A stretch of DNA of 64,000 bases from Adiantum capillus-veneris (taxonomy: Eukaryota > Streptophyta > Polypodiopsida > Polypodiales > Pteridaceae). A program made the translations under genes and the position numbers. Below the pieces are notes generated by a model. The model did not search any database. It was not told the DNA's origin and saw only the letters and a list, made by a program, of their open reading frames with translations. The stretch spans positions 142,270,241-142,334,240 of the forward strand of contig CM043945.1 in assembly GCA_014529385.2 (NCBI GenBank), written 5' to 3'. Each line of letters opens with the position of its first letter. Positions within the stretch are counted from its first letter, which is position 1. Positions 12,487-21,860 of the stretch are shown here, piece after piece.

Positions 12487-13765
12487 TTGGTACCAGAATG
12501 CCTCACTAAAAAGATCAGAAGGAGTGGGAAGCTTCTCCGTACTAGGTGGTGGACATCTTGTGGAATGAGAAATCTCACATCAAAGAATGAAGAATTAGCA
12601 AAGTTTCTAGCACCAATCAGGCTGTCCATCTCCCAGTTGGAAACCATAACTTGCTCAAGAAAAATAAAGGTGATAGTTAATGTCAAAGATTTTGTGAAGC
12701 AGCAAGACCATAAGTTCACCTATAGAGACCTCATATATTTAGAGAGATAGCTTCCACCATTATTCATTCCACAATCCATTAAAGTAAAAAAAGTGCCAAG
12801 GTACACAAAGCCAAATCTACATATTGCAATAGTGATGGCAATGGGCTTGGTAGAGAGAAGAGTGATTGGGTGTGACCTAGGAAATTACATCCTCAAAAAT
12901 ATGGCCAAGGGAAACCTCAAAGGCAATGACAGGAACAAGGCTTATATGAATGCAAGCCTAATACTCACCAAGATAGCATACCAGGCACTAGGCATGATAG
13001 ATCAACTACTTGAAGTGAAATCACAACTAGATCCTCTACACAGAGCAAAACATTCGATAAGATTGGTGGGCAACTTGTCTACAACACCCCCAAAGAGAAG
13101 GACAAGGGGAAAGAGATCTACAATCAAAACACCAAATAGTGAGACCACGGAGTCCAACTTTGAGTGGGGAGATCAAAGAAAGAAAGCATTCTTTTGGGGG
13201 GGGGGGGGGGGGGGGGGGGGGGTGGTCACTGTGTATAAATTGTGTGTATCACGTGTTCAAGGACTATTTATAACACTCATTATCTTGAAAATTTTGACAA
13301 ATAAAATGCGAGAAAACATAAAATTTAATAACTCCTACTACACTCATGTGATAGTCACATAATTAGTACGTGAACCCCCCCCCCCCCCCAACCCCTCGAG
13401 AAATCGTGACACTCCCTCCGAATATGAATCCGCTTAAGAGGAGTAGGTTGTTACAATCCATTCAGTCCACAAAAAGCACAACCAATGGAGCAGATTCCAA
13501 AATCACAAGTTCATAGATCAATGGAGGAAACGCAAGGGCTCCGAGAAGAAAGATTGGCAAAGATAGCCGCGGAGAAGAAAAAAGTCAAAGAAGCCATCTC
13601 TAAAGATAACAAAGCGGATGATGTGTAGCTTGACAAGAAGCTCTAGAATATCAAATAAGAGTAGCTTGAAAAGATTAAGCAACACAAATACCAGAAATTG
13701 GATGAAGAATCCAAGCTAACTAGAGCTTTGAGGCAAAGGATTCATAAAATTCTAAAGCACAAAGT
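12487..13765 (+). pseudogene. Degenerate coding stretch, unknown product, basic/coiled-coil C-terminal part
   Basis: Open frames at 12487-12750 and 12793-13170 are joined in frame across a single TAG at 12748-12750. They read like a real protein (KFTYRDLIYLER, then HIAIVMAMGLVERRVIGCDLGNYIL). After a poly-G run at 13197-13222 and a poly-C run at 13373-13389, Lys/Glu-rich sequence of coiled-coil character continues in several broken frames at about 13490-13765 (ERLAKIAAEKKKVKEAI). The style resembles the gag-like or transposon-protein regions of plant elements, but I do not recognise the family. It is cut at 13766 by a copia-type LTR. Confidence 0.35.
13197..13222. repeat. Poly-G homopolymer run
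   Basis: About 25 consecutive G. A poly-C run of about 15 lies near 13373-13389. The exact lengths may be unreliable for sequencing reasons. Confidence 0.9.
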
Positions 13766-13860
13766 GTTGGGATGCGAGGTTTTGTGGCATCTCTTGTGTG
13801 AACAACCCCTTCCACCTCATGTGTCAATCGATGTGAATAACGTCTTACATACTTTGTGTA
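13766..13860 (+). repeat. Copia-type LTR, left part (split by element A)
   Basis: The segment starts TGTTGGGATGCGAGG, a common form of a copia LTR start. It is interrupted at 13860 by element A. The continuation is at 27324-27563. GTGTA at 13856-13860 is the left target-site duplication made by element A. Confidence 0.6.
13856..13860. other. Target-site duplication GTGTA, left copy
   Basis: GTGTA directly precedes the LTR at 13861 and recurs at 27319-27323 directly after the other LTR. A 5-bp duplication is the normal outcome of Ty3 integrase action. Confidence 0.92.
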
Positions 13861-14441
13861 TGTGCGCTCCTTGCCGCACTGTCGAAGCAAGGGACTTGCC
13901 AATACACCGTGTGCGAGCCACAAACGGCTCCAAGCACACAACAAGCCTAAACTAGCAAGCTCAAGAGAACAAAGGGTGTGTCACTCACCACTCTACGCTC
14001 GCCTTCGTGGTGGATTCCTCGCCGCGATGAAGAAGAAGCTGCAGTCGTGCCGCACTCAACCGCTTTGCCGCCGTCGTGCCTTCGTAATGCTCGATCGCAC
14101 ACACACTCTCCCTCTCTCTCTCTCTCACACACACACACAAGGAGGTGAAGAAGAAGAAGATGGAGATGGAGCAAGAGCACTCTTCTATTGCACAAATGAG
14201 AGAATGAGTAAAAATTAGGTTTAGTTGGCTTTTATAGGAGCTCACCCCATTCACACTTGGGCGCCCATGCTTAGCCAACTAACCCTAGCATGTTCGTGTT
14301 AGAGTGCGCCTCTCATCGGCGATCACTCTTACCCTTTTCCTATTGGTCCGACAAGCCCGGTACCTGACTCTAAATAATACATAATATGGTTACAGTGTCC
14401 GTCGTAGGCGATAGGGTGTCCGTGAGCCACGAGGGTTAACA
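13861..14441 (-). repeat. Element A 3' LTR
   Basis: On the minus strand it begins TGTTAACCC and ends GCGCACA. It matches 26726-27318 over its whole length with about six substitutions seen by eye and a shorter (AC)n run at about 14126-14140. Confidence 0.95.
14230..14236 (-). promoter_or_regulatory. TATA box in element A 3' LTR
   Basis: The minus strand reads CCTATAAAAGCC. The identical site is at 27107-27113 in the 5' LTR, where it would drive transcription of the element. Confidence 0.55.
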
Positions 14442-14454
14442 TGCCCCCCTTCCT
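14442..14454 (-). other. Polypurine tract of element A
   Basis: The minus strand reads AGGAAGGGGGGCA immediately before the 3' LTR start TGTTAACC. This is the expected position of the plus-strand primer. A similar G-run occurs again at 16351-16361. Confidence 0.82.
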
Positions 14455-15665
14455 GATGTAGATTCCGTCCTCGGAAGCTATTGAGCTGAAGCTTGGTATG
14501 TCCATGTTGTAGAGCATCTAGATTTGAATCTGCTAGGCAAAGTCACTGTTTTAGCAAGCGGAATTATATTGCCATAAATCATGAGGGGAATGTAAAGTAC
14601 ATGTGGAAATGAGTAATTGCAAGACTTATGAAATGTTAGACTGCCATTAAGGACAAATAAATTGCACTTTGAGTAGATTAATTAATCAAGAGTTTTGAGC
14701 TTATGGGTGAGTCTATCAATTAGTTAGCTATGACTAAGGTTAAAACAACTACTCTAGTACTAGCTAAGCTAAGAAGATTATCTAAATGCAAGATTCCCTA
14801 ATTATGCTTTTCAGCTTTGATTAGCCAACTCGCTCTCACAACTGCAAACAAAAGCTTGAAATGTTAACTGTAAGCTCAATGGAAGTCTTTTAATTTTTCT
14901 TTATCTTTTTTTAATACTTTTTCACTTTGGGTCACAATCATGTGACGTGTGTGCTTATTTTGTATGTCCGTGGTTTTTTGCTTCTCAAGGAAAAGCGCCC
15001 ACACTGGGAACCTCTAGGGCTCTAGTACCATAGACAATACATGTGAGTGAAGTACCAATTCAAGCCAGGATTTCTCTTCCAGCATAAGATTTTTCATTTG
15101 TGGCACTTATGTTTTTTTTTTTTTTTTTGCTTCCATTTCCTTGGTATTCGCACTAGTGTTTTTTGTTGTTTGAGTGAGCAAGCCTTTCTCTGCCTAAAAC
15201 ATTCCTAAGGTCTCAAATACTCGGATAATTTTATTAGCTAGGCCTAGTGGTCAAGTAAATGAGTTAACCTAAAGTCACGGTCTCCTAATCTCCAGGCTCA
15301 TCCATAAGATTAAACTGGAGTTCAATCAACTTAAGCAAAGACAAATTTATACATCTATAATGGCAGATAAAAATCATAACTATTGCACTCAAACAAAGAA
15401 TGAAAAATCATTATTAGCAATTACACATATCCACCAACATGAATCATGGAAAGTAGTACACCTGGAGGTATGGAGTGGCTCATTTCGTTGAAGCAGATGT
15501 CCTCAGCCATGTGGATGGAGATCCATATAAGTCCTACGTAACACATCCAAAAACAGGCACTATACCTCTAGGAGGCATGTCAGTGTGAAAAATTAAAACT
15601 CCTAAAAAACAAACTCAAAACACAATCTAGACCCCTAACCTACCTATCTGTCACCCCTTTTAGAA
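14455..15665. other. Element A 3' untranslated region
   Basis: This 1.2 kb between the last open frame and the polypurine tract is AT-rich with a poly-T run near 15112-15128. I see no coding signal. Confidence 0.6.
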
Positions 15666-16097
15666 TCAAGGAAAGAGGATATTATATAAACCGGGTGGCC
15701 ACCCTAAGGCTAGGCCTCTATCCTCATCATCTAGATAAATAAAATCATTGTCCGTGAGGCCATAGTCTTCCTCGGTCTCTATTAGTTCCTCTTCATCATC
15801 CTCTTGTGCAAGCATGCTAATCAAGAACCTCGTGATGCGTGGATACTCATCTTGTGCAAAAGAATAAGCACGTGCCATTGGAGACACATTCGCTACTGGG
15901 TAGGGATCACTAGTTAGCCATAGACGTATCAGCCATTCTAACTCCTCAAAATTTCTCTCACATGCAAGGCTCTCTATCAAATCCCATTCGCAAGAAAGTA
16001 TAGGGTAGCATACGTAGAACACTTGAGGAAAAGACAAAGGGTACCTTTCATCAAAAATAGAAGTGCATGCCTCTGGTGAAGTAGCCATTTCTGACAA
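15666..16097 (-). CDS. Element A accessory ORF, 143 aa, unknown function
   Basis: This frame begins with ATG and is open for 143 codons with no stop, unlike most of the element. The N-terminal two thirds are hydrophobic and aromatic with four Cys and several Trp (C-Y-P-I-L-S-C-E-W-D-L-I, then L-E-W-L-I-R-L-W-L). The C-terminal third is strongly acidic (QEDDEEELIETEEDYG, then YLDDEDRG). I recognise no domain and see no signal peptide or membrane span. It lies between the WVPK-repeat tail and the 3' LTR, where some plant Ty3 elements carry additional ORFs such as the env-like ORF of Athila. Whether it is translated from its own RNA or is part of the polyprotein is unknown. It happens to be in the same frame as gag-pol. 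Confidence 0.5.
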   Translation of the reverse strand: MSEMATSPEACTSIFDERYPLSFPQVFYVCYPILSCEWDLIESLACERNFEELEWLIRLWLTSDPYPVANVSPMARAYSFAQDEYPRITRFLISMLAQEDDEEELIETEEDYGLTDNDFIYLDDEDRGLALGWPPGLYNILFP

Positions 16098-16176
16098 GAC
16101 AGACAGATTTGGTTAGGCCTTTAAAACATAAGAGTTGTTTTTGTGTGTTGCTTGAATTGACACGGTGAATTTGGAC

Positions 16177-16446
16177 TTATATGTAAGATCTGATAGGGTG
16201 GTCTCTCATTGCTAGGCGCTCTTGCTCTTTACTATTTTTGTTTTTTTGTGAGTATAAGGCTATATATATACATTCCCTAAGATCGGAGATTGAGAGGTCA
16301 GGGAAAAAGGTTGAGAGGGAAACAAATGAATGATGACTGTCAGCAAACACTCCCCCCTTCCTTGGGTAGATCATACCGTTTGAAATGAGCTTGTCACCCT
16401 TTGAAACCAATTGTTCCAGTTGGTAATAGGTGAGGATTTTAACCAA
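16177..16446 (-). CDS. Short open frame, 89 aa, unknown, element A 3' region
   Basis: An ATG-initiated frame in a different phase from gag-pol. It contains NGMIYPRKGGVFADS, which is encoded over the second polypurine-tract-like run at 16351-16361. The same region beside the real polypurine tract would encode a similar string (DGIYIRKGGML on the minus strand at about 14440-14475). The likeness may come from the nucleotide tract rather than from protein function. There is no known domain. I am not confident that it is a gene. Confidence 0.25.
   Translation of the reverse strand: MVKILTYYQLEQLVSKGDKLISNGMIYPRKGGVFADSHHSFVSLSTFFPDLSISDLRECIYIALYSQKNKNSKEQERLAMRDHPIRSYI
16351..16361 (-). other. 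Second polypurine-tract-like run in element A
   Basis: The minus strand reads AAGGAAGGGGGGAGTG, close to the 3' tract AGGAAGGGGGGCATG at 14442-14454. The adjacent bases are also similar (CTACCCAAGGAAGGG versus CTACATCAGGAAGGG). It could be an internal plus-strand primer or a trace of an older LTR edge. Confidence 0.4.
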
Positions 16447-16691
16447 TAGTTTTCGACCGCCCTATGCGTTTCATCTAGTTGCAAGGGTGGTAAGGTACTC
16501 TCCCATGATTTTATTTGCAACGTTGTTGTAGGTGGTGAACTTACCCCGGAAGGTGCAAACTCTTTCGTGCTTGTATGGATATGTACAGTGGTAGGTGGAG
16601 GTTGTGTTGAAGCTTCTATTTGCGTATAGGAACTACATGAAGAGCAAGAAGCTTCATTTTATTTCCCTATTCCTGAGCTAGGTGGAACAAA

Positions 16692-17214
16692 TCATTTTTT
16701 CTTTGGTACCCAAACTAGCTCTAGAACGGGTGTGTAACATTCCATGATTTTTTCCTTTCCGCGATTTTCAATTTGTTTTGGAGCCACAGGATTGGGTTTA
16801 CATGGGCCAGGTGACAGGTAAGAGTACACTTTACGTTTGGGCACCCAGATTTGATCATTTCCTTCATAGTATCCTTGGGCTTCCAATAGTCGTTTAGGAA
16901 TCCAACGCAGCGTTTCTTTACATTTCTTGGAGTGAGTGGTACGGTTCTTACTAGGTTTCCGTTTTTTTGCATCAACCATGCTCACTACAGAGGTTTTAGG
17001 GACCCACTTGTATGTTTTCTCTGTTATATTAGGATGGTTCTTGTGTGTCTCAAGCTTTCTTTCAACTACATCAGTTGAAGCTCTAGAGAGTTGGGCTATG
17101 GGGACGTATGGTTCAACCTCCTGGACATGCAATGTCTTGGGTTTTATTTCCTTGGGCAATATCTTAGGGACTATGGCTTGAGTGGTAGGGCTAAGAGTTG
17201 GTTTTTGCGTTGTA
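16692..17214 (-). CDS. Element A: WVPK-repeat tail of the polyprotein
   Basis: This Lys/Pro/Thr-rich region follows the second protease-like domain in the same frame. It holds four spaced copies of W-(V/I)-P-K: KWVPK at 16995-17006, RWIPK at 16893-16904, IWVPK at 16836-16847 and VWVPK at 16701-16712. Spacing is roughly 34, 19 and 45 residues. The linkers are basic. The frame ends in TGA just after WVPKKK, and further Ser/Thr/Pro-rich sequence continues in frame beyond it. I do not know a function. A short Trp-Pro-Lys repeat could act as a peptide ligand or nucleic-acid contact, but that is speculation. Confidence 0.6.
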
Positions 17215-17500
17215 ACACCCCCAGTCCCCCAATCAATAGTGCATTTGGTGGCTATCATCCACGTGCGGCCTAGGTTTATATTACCCTCCATAGTTCCAGT
17301 AGGCATGACCAAAAAGTCTTGAGCTACAACCCCATTGTCATAACTGACAGAAGTGTGCCAGATTCCAAAAACCGTAGTTTTTTTCTTGTTGACACCCTTG
17401 ACTTGGATAATACTCTCAGATAGAGGTGGCTTCCCTAACTGACACCACACCCCATAGGATAGCAGATTCTATTTAGCACCCGTGTCCAATAAGGCGTTAT
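17215..17500 (-). CDS. Element A: second retropepsin-like aspartic protease domain, 3' of integrase
   Basis: The frame that leaves integrase reads NALLDTGAK, a TAG at 17469-17471, then NLLSYGVWCQLGKPPLSE. About 50 residues on come QDFLVMPTG, then NLGRTWM (17252-17273), then CTIDWGTG. This follows the retropepsin pattern: hydrophobic-hydrophobic-D-T/S-G-A, the W-x-x-L-G helix, then (I/L)-L-G-R-x-W-hydrophobic and the IDW strand seen in plant Ty3 proteases. The DTGA codons are at 17475-17486. The only break is the TAG, explained by one CAG-to-TAG change. Proteases of Ty3 elements normally lie between gag and RT, and this element has that one as well, at 21560-21860 with a changed catalytic residue. 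A ddi1-like aspartic domain of cellular origin cannot be excluded. Confidence 0.7.
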
Positions 17501-19148
17501 ATAGCACTTTTCCATAGGCACTATTTAACTCAATGGGGTATCGTAGAGGTGTGTCAGAGTCCAACCCATCCTCTTCGATTTCCACGTGGAATGCATTTGT
17601 GACCCCAAGGTTAGCCTCTCGTTTTTGTCTTATACGTTGTTGTCGCTCCTTAGCCTCAGCTTGAGCTTGTATCTTGTTTAACTCGGTTTGTGCTTTGGCG
17701 GCCTTCTTTTGATGAATGGCCCGTAGTTCTTCTTGGCTTAAAGGATCATAATATCTTTTGAATTTACTCCCATTGAGGAATCCAATGGTTTCGACTCCAT
17801 CAAGAGTTTCCACACGAAGGGTACCTTGTGGGGTAATTTCACATACTCTATATGGTCCTTTACCAGCATATTTCAACTTTTTCTTCTCTTTACGTACTCC
17901 ATACATAAGGACTTTATCACCAACTTTGATGTCCTTGTCCTTCACATGGCAATCAAAACACTTCTTTCTCCTATCCTTTTCCACAAGAGCATTTTGCACA
18001 GCCAACTGTCTCTCTTCGTCTAGTTTTTCTAAGATAAACAAATGCTCGGTTAAGGGGTTACCATTCCATCCTTCTTGCGAAGCTACCCTAAGACTAGGAA
18101 TGACAAACTCCCAAGGCATAACCGCTTCTTGGCCGTATATCATTTTGAATGGCGTACAATTAATAGCCACTTTATAAGCAGTACGATAAGCGCATAGAGC
18201 AGATGTCAACTTCAAATCCCAATCAGTGCGATGAGCTTCTACCGTCTTGGTTAAAATAGAGATTAGAGTCTTGTTGGTGCTCTCGGCTTGTCCATTAGCT
18301 TGCGGGTAATAAGGTGTAGACTTATGGTGGGATATCATAAAGGTCGTGGTAAGCTCTCTTATTACCTCATTTATAAAATGGGTACCATTATCACTAACAA
18401 TTTCAAAAGGGCAACCAAATCTTGTGATAATGTTCTCAAAAAGAAACTTAGCTGTTGTCCTCGCGTCAGCCTTTTGTGAAGCCTTAGCTTCAGCCCACTT
18501 TGTTACATAGTCCGTAGCAACTAGAATATATCGAGATTGAGTGTTGCGAGCTGCGGGACTAATTGGACCTACAAAGTCTAAGCCCCATTTTTCAAATGGT
18601 TGGGTTACTTTAATAGGATGTAAGGGCATTCTGTCCTTGCGCTGTGTGGTCTTGTAATGTTGGCACTCATCACACCCTTTTGTAAAAAGTGATGCATCCT
18701 TAAATAAAGTTGGCCACCAATAGCCTGATTGCAGCACCTTTCTAGTAGTCAGGTCCCCTGAAAAATGTCCTCCTGCTATGCCCATATGTGCTTCTTGCAA
18801 GATATACAAATATTCATCCTCGCGGGCACAACGCCTAAGAATATCGTCCTTGCCTAATCTATACAGGGTTCCGGCAATCAAACAATAGGGTTCACATTCT
18901 TTTACTAGCCTTCGAGCGATATCCTTACGAAGTTCCTTGGGTGGAAAACCATTAACTAAAAAGTTAACAATGTTCTCACTCCATTCAGGCATAGTCTCAA
19001 CTATGAATAGAGAAGTATCGGGTAATTCATCATCAACTCCTGTAGGGGTTTCACCATTGGGTATGCGAGACAAATGATCAGCCATGACGTGCCTTTTACC
19101 GGGTCTCACTACAATCGTGAAATCAAACTCCAGAAGAATTAACAACCA
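17501..19148 (-). pseudogene. Element A integrase (with end of RNase H)
   Basis: This 549-codon open stretch starts with the end of RNase H (FDFTIVVRPGKRHVMADHLSR). It then has the integrase zinc finger (H-x6-H ... C-D-E-C, about 18670-18790), the catalytic core and a C-terminal tail. The core shows the D,D-35-E pattern: GLDFVGP with Asp at 18576-18578, VSDNGTHF at 18381-18398, and NGQAEST with Glu at 18277-18297. The C-terminal region (KGPYRVCEITPQGTLRVETLDG, about 17770-17860) is the kind found in Athila/Tat elements, and no chromodomain is present. It is separated from RT by a TGA at 19149-19151, where relatives have Arg (CGA). Apart from that stop the core looks intact. It would insert the element into host DNA. 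Confidence 0.9.
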
Positions 19149-21599
19149 TCATGTGATTCTTCTTGTGGAGCATGGCTTGTTTACCAGATACAGCAACGCT
19201 TGATGATCCACATAAAATACAAACTTGTTTGCCAAAAGGTAGTAGCGAAATTTCTTTACTGCATAAACCATTGCCAAACCTTCTCGCTCTGTAGTGGTGT
19301 AGCTCCTTTCAGCATCGTTCAATTGACGGCTTGCAAAGCTAATGGGATAGTCCAATTTATGTTCTCCTGGTTGAGTGAGAACACACCCAATAGAAAAGTT
19401 TGATGCATCAATATGCACATGGAAAATGACATCCCAGTTAGGTGTCCTTAAAATCGGAGCACTTGCTAGTGTTTTCTTCAATTGTTCATAGGCCTGGTCA
19501 CACTCTTCAGTCCATTTAAATTCAATGAGAAGCTTGTACAAAGGACGTGCTATCTCAGCGAAAAATAAAATAAACCGTCGATAATAACCCACGTGTCCCA
19601 TGAACCTTTGAACTCCCTTGTAATTGGTTGGTGGTGGTAACTCTAGAATCACTTTAATTTTGCTCTCATCGATTGAGATACCATTCTTGGATACTATATG
19701 CCCTAAAATAACTCCATGCTTGACCCAAAATTGGCATTTGAACGGGTTCAATGAGATACGATATAACCTACATTTTTCAAACACCTTCCGCAAACATGAT
19801 AGATGTTCTTTCCAAGAAGAGTAAACACAAAGGTCGTCTAAGAAAGCTTCACAAAACTCTCTCAAATATTCTTTAAAAGCAGTGTTTATTAAATGTTGGA
19901 ATGTAGCAGGGGCATTTGTTAAGCCAAAAGCCATCACACGAAATGCAAACATGCCAAATTCTGTGATGAAGGCAGTTTTAGCTTGGTCCTCTAGCGCTAT
20001 CGTGATTTGGTTGTAGCCTGAGTACCCATCTAGAAAGCTATAAGCTTCCTTGCCTGCAACTCTTTCGAGTACATGTTCGGAATATGGTAGGGGGTAATGG
20101 TCTCTTCTAGTAGCTGCATTAACTTTTTTGAGGTCCACGCACACCTTGAGTTTCCCATTCTTTTTTGGCACGATAACTATTGGCGACACCCATTCAGAGT
20201 GTTCAATAGGATATATGAACCCACATTTGATAAGCTTTTCTAGTTCTTCTTGAATGATCTTTGCGTACTTAGGATTCATCGGGTAGGGTCTTTGTTGTAC
20301 GGGCTTCGCAGTGCTAATCATAGGGATTGTATGTTGGACCACAAAAGGCGGAACACCTTTCATATCATGGTATGTCCAAGCGAATACGTCCTTGAATTCC
20401 TTGAGAAGCTCTTTGAGGACCGCCTCTTCAACTTCTGTGAGGTCTTGGGCAATAAAAACAGGTTTTGATTCTTCACCGGGGTCAGCTAATTCTATTTCTT
20501 TAACTATTGCCGGACCATCATAGATTCCATTATTCCCATCGATAGGTATTCTTTGGGCTTTTGTGTACACAACCTTTGCTTCCCCTGTGGTGTAAGATTT
20601 GAAATGTTCTGGTGCAGGATGCAAGTCTGTGGATTCTGGTTGTGCGTTGGTTTGTGCTTCCATTTCTGCTTTCTTGTGTTGTCGAGCTAACTCTTGGTTT
20701 TGACGCCTCCTTGCAGTGCGGCTCAACTTTGGCTTGTCTATGATCTCTAATTGGGCTATGTCATGGGGTCGTGGTCTACACCACATAACATTTTGGGGAT
20801 ATTCACCCCAATTGTCTACCAATTTTTGATGAGCATCACATGCTCCTATATAACTGAGCCATTCTGCTGAGGATCTCTTCTTGTTTATCCTAGCACGTAC
20901 ATTGGCTCGATATCGACGCCTCTTAAGGTTTTTCTTTTTCTTATTTGAGACCTGCTTTTGATTTGCATTTAGATCTGGCTCACTAAAGGAGTCCTCGTTG
21001 GTGTCCTCTTCACTCTCGGAGGAGCTATCATTGGTTGATGTGCCCGGTCCTTCCGAATGTTTTGACTCTGAACTTGCTCCACTCTCTAATTCATGAGATT
21101 CAGAATCCGTTTCACTCTGGGATTCAGTGTCCAAGTCGTGTTGGTCAAAGTCTTCTATTGAGCTATCGGTGTCACTGTCAGATTGGTCCACAATTGCCTT
21201 GCCCTTAGAAGATGCATGTATGGCACTTATCATGTTCAGAGGTGCAATTTGTGGTACCTCTTCCCCCTCTGGTGTGACCCAAGTGGTTCCTCTATTTCCC
21301 CAGGTATCTATGGTTGGAGCTAGGTGTACCCAATCCACATTGTCCGACTCAGTCATCCCAGGTAGGATATCCATATAAGGAGAATCTTGGCCAATATCTG
21401 TATCCTTCTTACAAGTGTAACAATATTGTAGTGGGGCCGAGTGAACTGTGGTGTCAGAGCGATGATCAATAATGGTTTTACTCCCTAAGGGGTGTACCTT
21501 ACCAGTCACCAAATCCACTCTAAGGACAGAGTCTTGGAATTGCAAATAGACATGATTTTTAGACCAATCATGAACCATTTGTGCTTCCCTCATGAATGG
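19149..21599 (-). pseudogene. Element A reverse transcriptase and RNase H
   Basis: The open stretch of about 815 codons begins with the end of the protease (REAQMVHDW) and an acidic, Ser-rich spacer at about 20950-21200 (SDSDTDSSIEDFDQ). RT starts near 20260 (KCGFIYPIEHSEWVSPIVIV). Its conserved blocks are SFLDGYSGYNQI, AFGLTNAPATFQ and the catalytic FLDDLCVYS (19831-19845), in which Phe replaces the Tyr of YLDD, as is common in Athila/Tat. RNase H follows at about 19150-19440 (HIDASNFSIGCVL, TTEREGLAMVYAV, YVDHQAL) with its acidic residues present. Unlike element B, it has no second RNase H. A TGA ends the stretch at 19149-19151. Confidence 0.93.
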
Positions 21600-21860
21600 T
21601 CATCCTAAAATCATTTCATATGACATAAGGTGTTTAGAGAAATCCATTACAATGAACGTATGTCGTACCTTGTGTCCTATAACTTTGATCTTAAGATCCT
21701 TGAGCATCCCCATAGGTTTGGCTATGGTACCATTTGCCATCTTTACCACAATGTTAGTAACACTGAGGCGGGGTTTTCCCATGGATTCCCAACAATCTTT
21801 TGTAACGATGCTAACTCCCGCACCACCTTCAAGAATTCCCTTTATAGTTAATCCCTTGGT
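21560..21860 (-). pseudogene. Element A first (canonical-position) retropepsin, catalytic Asp replaced
   Basis: Between gag and RT the frame reads LTIKGILEGGAGVSIVTKDCWESMG, then MANGTIAKPMGM, then SYEMILG, a TGA at 21600-21602, and PFMREAQ. This matches the Ty3 protease layout D-G-G-A-x-V-N ... I-L-G-R-P-F-L. The catalytic triplet, however, is E-G-G-A (Glu codon at 21828-21830), and the usual Arg of LGRP is the stop codon. Asp is required for catalysis in known retropepsins, so this copy should be inactive. The D-to-E change needs a GAT/GAC to GAA/GAG transversion, so it is not a C-to-T decay event. Confidence 0.72.

Noticed and set aside
12793-13362. 189-codon frame over the poly-G run as an intact gene
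   Set aside because: The glycine run comes from a homopolymer, the part after it looks non-coding, and neighbouring frames are broken. Only the first part was kept as a degenerate stretch.
17758-18177. Plus-strand open frames across element A integrase and RT
   Set aside because: They are antisense shadows of the pol frame.
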